From: MGBC108787 sp964430695
GTDB taxonomy: Bacteria; Bacillota_I; Bacilli_A; RF39; UBA660
Direction: 5' to 3'
Assembly (NCBI GenBank): GCA_964430695.1
Contig: CAYSFO010000051.1
Span: 1-7,862 of the forward strand
Length of the DNA: 7,862 nucleotides
The notes under the pieces were generated by a model, which made no database searches, was not told the origin of the DNA, and saw nothing but the letters and a program-made list of their open reading frames with translations. Shown piece after piece: positions 4,591-7,862 of this stretch. Each line of letters opens with the position of its first letter. Within the stretch, counting starts at the first letter, position 1. Both the position numbers and the translations under genes were made by a program.

Positions 4591-7533
4591 ATGTATTTAA
4601 AATGTATAAAAGCAAATGGCTTTAAATCGTTTGCAGATAAAACAAATATTTTATTAGATAATACTATTACTTGTGTCGTGGGCCCTAATGGAAGTGGGAA
4701 ATCAAATATTGTTGATGCTATTCGTTGGGTGCTTGGGGAACAATCTGTGAAGTCTTTACGTGGAACGAATGCGATGAGTGATATTATTTTTGCAGGTTCT
4801 AAGTCTCGAAGTAGTGCCAGCCGTGCTGAAGTTACTTTGGTTTTTGATAATAGTGATCATTATTTAAAAAGTGATTTTAATGAAATTGAAGTAAAAAGAG
4901 TTTTATATCGTAGTGGAGAAAGTGAATATTTTTTAAATGGAACAAAGGTAAGACTGAAAGATATTACCGACTTGTTTTTGGATACAGGAGCAGGAAATGA
5001 TTCTTTTAATATTATTGGGCAAGGAAATATTGAAGTTGTAGTCAATAGTAAGCCCCTTGAACGAAGAGTTATTTTTGAAGAAGCAGCAGGAGTTTTAAAG
5101 TATAAAAAACGAAAAGAAGAGAGTTTAAGAAAACTTGAGAAAACCAAAGAGAATATTGATAAAGTCAACTTAATTATTGAAGAATTAAAGGTGAATTTAG
5201 AACCGTTAAAAATACAAAGTGAAAATGCTAAAAAATATTTAGATTTAAAAGAAGAATTAAAAAATATTGAAGTAGCTACGATTACAAAAGAAGTTTCGGA
5301 TATAAATGATACCTATACAAAATTACAAAAAGAAATAGATAGTATTCAGGCTTCTATTTTGGAGATAGATACAGATTCGGCCAATGATGCATCTGGTTTA
5401 GAAGTATTAAAATTAAAAAATATTCGTTTGGATGAAGCAATAAATGATACAAATAATCGTTTACTTTCTATTACAAGTAAATTTGTAAATCTACAAAATG
5501 AAAGAATGATGTATACGGAACGAAAGAAATTTTCTGGAGATTCTAAAGACGTTTCTAATAATATCGTTTCTTTAAAAGAAGAAATTTTGGAATATGATCA
5601 AGCAATTACTCTTTTAGAGAATGAAATAAAAAATGGAACGGATTCAATAAAAAAAGTAGAGCATGATTTAGAAGATGTTAATGAAGAGATGAGCTTTTCC
5701 AAGATAAAAAGAAATTCTTTACAAAATAAATTTCAAAATAATGTAAGGGATTTGTTTGCTTTGAAAAGTAAAGTGGATGTTTTAGAAAATAATATCTTAA
5801 ATGATGTTAAAATACCTACTGCTGTAAAAAGCATTTTAAATCATGTGCGTCTTAAAGGGGTATACAATACGATTGGGAAATTAATTGAAGTTCCTGATTC
5901 CTATGTCTCTGCTATTGATATTGCCTTAGGAGCGAGTACAAATTTTATTGTGGTAGAAAATGAAGTTTGCGCAAAAGACTGTATTTCTTATTTAAAAGAA
6001 AATAAATTAGGAAGAGCTACTTTTTTTCCATTAAATATTATTAAAGAACGTACAATTCCAAAAGAGATTCTAGAAAGAATAGAAAAAGTGAATGGTTATA
6101 TTGGAATTGCTTCTGATTTGATTTCTTATGATTCTAAATTCACAAATATTATTAAAAATCAATTAGGAAATGTCATCGTTGTACAAGATATTGATTCTTT
6201 AAATAAAGTAGGTCCTATTTTAGAATATAAGTATCGTATCGTAAGTCTTGATGGAGAAATTATGCATGCAGGGGGTTCTTTAACAGGTGGAACTTTCAAA
6301 AATGATAATAGTCTTTTAAAGGATAAAATGTTATTAGAAGCCACAAAAAAAGAAGTCCTTGAAAAAGAAGAAGAAAATAGTAAATTGCAATCAGATATAA
6401 AGAATTTTGAAGAAGAATTATCTCTTTTAAATACGAAAGAAGAAGATTTAAATCGAAAAATTATTTATTTACGTGAAAGTTTGAAAGATAAGGAAAATCT
6501 ATTAGCGACAAAAACAAAGCAGCAACAAAATTTAAATAAAGAATTAGAAGGTTCAGAAGCACTAAAAGATGGAAGTGTCGATCATAAATTGTTAGCTTTG
6601 ATGGATGAAGTGAATGAAGCAGAAATCGAGAAAAATATCACAGAAGACAATTTGAATCAATTAAAAGAAGAGAAGAATGCACTTGTTGGGAAAATTGAAG
6701 AATTAGAGAAAAAATATCGTGAGAAGAATAGTTCTTATAATAAATTACAGACGGATTTAAAAAACAAAGAAGTACTGCTTGGTAAGTTGGATATTAAATT
6801 GGATCATTTGTTGTTGTCTTTAAATGAAAACTATAATTTGACTTATGAAAAAGCTAAATTGTCTTTTGTTTTAGAGATGGAAGAAGAAGTAGCAAAGGCA
6901 AAAGTGACGAATCTTAAGAGTGAGATTCATCGTTTAGGAGAAGTCAATGTCTTTGCGATTGAAGAATATGATCGAGTAAGTACTAGGTATGATTTTTTAA
7001 ACCATCAAAAAGAGGATTTAGAAGGTGCAAGCGCTAATTTAATGAGTATTATTGAAGAAATGGATACCATTATGATAGATAAGTTTAGTTCTACTTTTCA
7101 ATTAATTAGTGAAGAGTTTTCGCGTGTATTTAAAAAGCTATTTAAAGGTGGAAATGGTATATTAAAACTTACAGATCCTGAGCATATTTTAGAAACAGGT
7201 ATAGAAATTGTTGCAGAACCTCCAGGTAAGAAGTTAAATTCGATTGGTCTTTTGAGTGGGGGAGAAAAAACCCTTACTGCCATATCTTTATTGTTTGCTG
7301 TTTTAAATGTAAAAACGGTACCTTTTTGTGTTTTAGATGAAGTAGAAGCCGCACTTGATGAAGCAAATGTGGATGCGTTTGGAAAGTATCTTCGTGAATA
7401 TAGAGAAAATAGTCAATTTATTTTGATTACGCACAAAAAAAGAACAATGGAATATGCTGATACTTTGTATGGTATTACAATGCAAGAATCTGGTGTTAGT
7501 AAGATTGTTAGTGTAAAACTTGAAAATATTTAA
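4591..7533 (+). CDS. smc: Chromosome segregation protein SMC, short-armed (980 residues)
   Basis: SMC is the ATPase of the bacterial condensin that, with ScpA and ScpB, loops and individualises the chromosome. The N-terminal head has Walker A GPNGSGKS (31-38), Arg57 in SLRG, the Q-loop IGQGN (Gln144) and the ERRVIFEEAAGVLKYKKRK block (158-176). A first coiled coil follows (about 175-405), then the hinge (about 408-575, with LGAST and GGSLTGGTF) and the returning coil (about 577-820). The C-terminal head has signature LSGGE (888-892), Walker B VLDEVEAALD (Asp916, Glu917) and LITHKK (His948). All catalytic parts are intact. The usual bacterial length is near 1,180 residues; the deficit of about 200 is split almost evenly between the arms. 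The ribosome site AAAGGAG (4571-4577) is 13 bases before the ATG, within rnc. ftsY, a frequent downstream neighbour, does not follow. Confidence 0.97.
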   Translation: MYLKCIKANGFKSFADKTNILLDNTITCVVGPNGSGKSNIVDAIRWVLGEQSVKSLRGTNAMSDIIFAGSKSRSSASRAEVTLVFDNSDHYLKSDFNEIEVKRVLYRSGESEYFLNGTKVRLKDITDLFLDTGAGNDSFNIIGQGNIEVVVNSKPLERRVIFEEAAGVLKYKKRKEESLRKLEKTKENIDKVNLIIEELKVNLEPLKIQSENAKKYLDLKEELKNIEVATITKEVSDINDTYTKLQKEIDSIQASILEIDTDSANDASGLEVLKLKNIRLDEAINDTNNRLLSITSKFVNLQNERMMYTERKKFSGDSKDVSNNIVSLKEEILEYDQAITLLENEIKNGTDSIKKVEHDLEDVNEEMSFSKIKRNSLQNKFQNNVRDLFALKSKVDVLENNILNDVKIPTAVKSILNHVRLKGVYNTIGKLIEVPDSYVSAIDIALGASTNFIVVENEVCAKDCISYLKENKLGRATFFPLNIIKERTIPKEILERIEKVNGYIGIASDLISYDSKFTNIIKNQLGNVIVVQDIDSLNKVGPILEYKYRIVSLDGEIMHAGGSLTGGTFKNDNSLLKDKMLLEATKKEVLEKEEENSKLQSDIKNFEEELSLLNTKEEDLNRKIIYLRESLKDKENLLATKTKQQQNLNKELEGSEALKDGSVDHKLLALMDEVNEAEIEKNITEDNLNQLKEEKNALVGKIEELEKKYREKNSSYNKLQTDLKNKEVLLGKLDIKLDHLLLSLNENYNLTYEKAKLSFVLEMEEEVAKAKVTNLKSEIHRLGEVNVFAIEEYDRVSTRYDFLNHQKEDLEGASANLMSIIEEMDTIMIDKFSSTFQLISEEFSRVFKKLFKGGNGILKLTDPEHILETGIEIVAEPPGKKLNSIGLLSGGEKTLTAISLLFAVLNVKTVPFCVLDEVEAALDEANVDAFGKYLREYRENSQFILITHKKRTMEYADTLYGITMQESGVSKIVSVKLENI

Positions 7534-7689
7534 TAAAGAGGTTTTAAAATTTGATTACTAGTCATTGCAAAAATTGAAAGATGAAGCCTTAAGCTTTATT
7601 TCAAATTTATATATAAATGAAAATATTTATTATTTTTACTAATTTTAAAAAAAAGAGTTATTTTTTAGACCAATTTAAATAAATTGGCA

Positions 7690-7720
7690 AAGAAGATTTT
7701 CAAAATTAGAAATCTTTTTT
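7690..7720 (+). terminator. Probable terminator of the rnc-smc operon
   Basis: AAGAAGATTT (7690-7699) pairs with AAATCTTTTT (7710-7719; one G-U pair) across a 10-base loop, and the descending arm itself runs into six T. The stem is A+T-rich and lies about 157 bases past the smc stop. It is the best candidate in the gap. Confidence 0.55.
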
Positions 7721-7744
7721 GTTTGAATTTTTAAAATTGGTAAT

Positions 7745-7773
7745 TTGTTTATATTCTCAATGTATGCTAATTT
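7745..7773 (+). promoter_or_regulatory. Possible promoter of the downstream (HU-like) gene
   Basis: TTGTTT (7745-7750) and TAATTT (7768-7773) are spaced 17 bases, with TG at -15/-14 giving TGCTAATTT. Both hexamers are imperfect. The predicted start near 7780 would put the ATTGCG hairpin at the head of a leader of about 50 bases. Confidence 0.35.
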
Positions 7774-7776
7774 TTA

Positions 7777-7791
7777 ATTGCGAGGCGCAAT
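7777..7791 (+). repeat. Small G+C-rich hairpin in the leader of the downstream gene
   Basis: ATTGCG-AGG-CGCAAT is a perfect 6-bp inverted repeat with a 3-base loop in otherwise A+T-rich DNA. No T-run follows, so it is not a terminator. It could be a leader structure or a protein site. Confidence 0.4.
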
Positions 7792-7830
7792 GTATTGGTG
7801 TTTGCCGCTCATTAGAAAGGGTGGTCACAT

Positions 7831-7862
7831 ATGAATAAACAGGATTTATTAATTACTGCTTT
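7831..7862 (+). CDS. Start of a gene, possibly HU-family DNA-binding protein (cut by the window edge)
   Basis: Only ten codons are visible: MNKQDLLITA. HU proteins commonly begin MNK-[TAQ]-[DE]-L-[IVL], so the match is suggestive, and a chromosome-architecture protein after smc would fit. Ten residues cannot prove it. The start is supported by AAAGGGTGG (7816-7824), 6 bases before the ATG and resembling the ribosome-site consensus. The gene may be transcribed separately, since a terminator and a possible promoter lie between it and smc. Confidence 0.45.
   Translation, partial: MNKQDLLITA

Larger units (their letters stand above)
7534..7830 (+). other. Non-coding A+T-rich gap between smc and the next gene
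   Basis: The 297 bases hold no convincing gene. The only candidate I saw is a 21-codon ATG frame at 7617-7682 without a ribosome site. From left to right the gap contains a 14-base A/T palindrome (7605-7618), a perfect 7-bp inverted repeat CCAATTT/AAATTGG with a 4-base loop (7670-7687) and a terminator-like hairpin (7690-7720). A weak promoter and a small hairpin before the next start follow. Confidence 0.6.

Noticed and set aside
4860..5168. Minus-strand frames inside smc (also 6159-6344 and 7098-7283)
   Set aside because: They lie opposite conserved SMC head, hinge and coil sequence, and I see no ribosome sites or recognisable proteins in them.
7617..7682. 21-codon ATG frame after smc
   Set aside because: It has no ribosome site, is a Lys/Phe/Ile low-complexity peptide, and lies in A+T-rich 3' sequence where such frames are expected.
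7670..7687. CCAATTT/AAATTGG inverted repeat as the smc terminator
   Set aside because: It is followed by CAAAGA rather than a T-run. The hairpin at 7690-7720 fits better.

Overview
This is an A+T-rich window (about 70% A+T by eye, not counted) from a low-GC Gram-positive-type bacterium. The rnc-smc gene pair, yidD, the lipoprotein signal, strong AAGGAG-type ribosome sites, TATAAT promoters and Firmicute-like tRNAs all point to Bacillota, perhaps an uncultured gut lineage near the Bacilli/Mollicutes border. That placement is an inference. Trp is encoded by TGG and nearly all stops are TAA (one TAG). No gene ends in TGA, so the window alone cannot settle whether the genetic code is standard.

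Left part (1-2100, all minus strand). A tRNA-Ile(GAT), cut by the window edge, and a tRNA-Lys(CTT) bracket a two-gene module. The upstream member is an ATP-grasp-fold protein with its own extended -10 promoter and a very strong ribosome site. Its reading frame is broken by one in-frame TAA at 952-954: the frame stays open on both sides, and the last metal-binding part of the ATP-grasp core lies beyond the stop. The downstream member is an unrecognised 142-residue soluble protein. This broken gene is the most striking feature of the window.

Middle (2101-3933). Back-to-back extended -10 promoters drive tRNA-Lys leftward and a small two-helix membrane protein rightward. A shared palindromic terminator separates the latter from tRNA-Ser(GCT). 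Next, reading leftward, come yidD and an overlapping gene for a TroA/ZnuA-like lipoprotein that has lost the histidines expected to bind metal. Its terminator is built into its own stop codon. A divergent promoter region of about 140 bp separates yidD from rnc.

Right part (3934-7862, plus strand). rnc (RNase III, complete) and smc (chromosome condensin ATPase) form a tight operon with a 6-bp gap. The SMC protein has all ATPase motifs and a hinge, but at 980 residues it is about 200 shorter than the usual bacterial SMC, with both coiled-coil arms shortened by about the same amount. Then come roughly 300 bp of non-coding A+T-rich DNA with a terminator and a possible promoter, and the first ten codons of a gene that resembles the start of an HU-type DNA-binding protein.

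The window is mostly housekeeping: translation (tRNAs), RNA processing, chromosome organisation and membrane-protein insertion. The interrupted ATP-grasp module, the histidine-less metal-binding-type lipoprotein and the short-armed SMC are the parts that depart from the ordinary. I did not see a clearly new multi-gene system.
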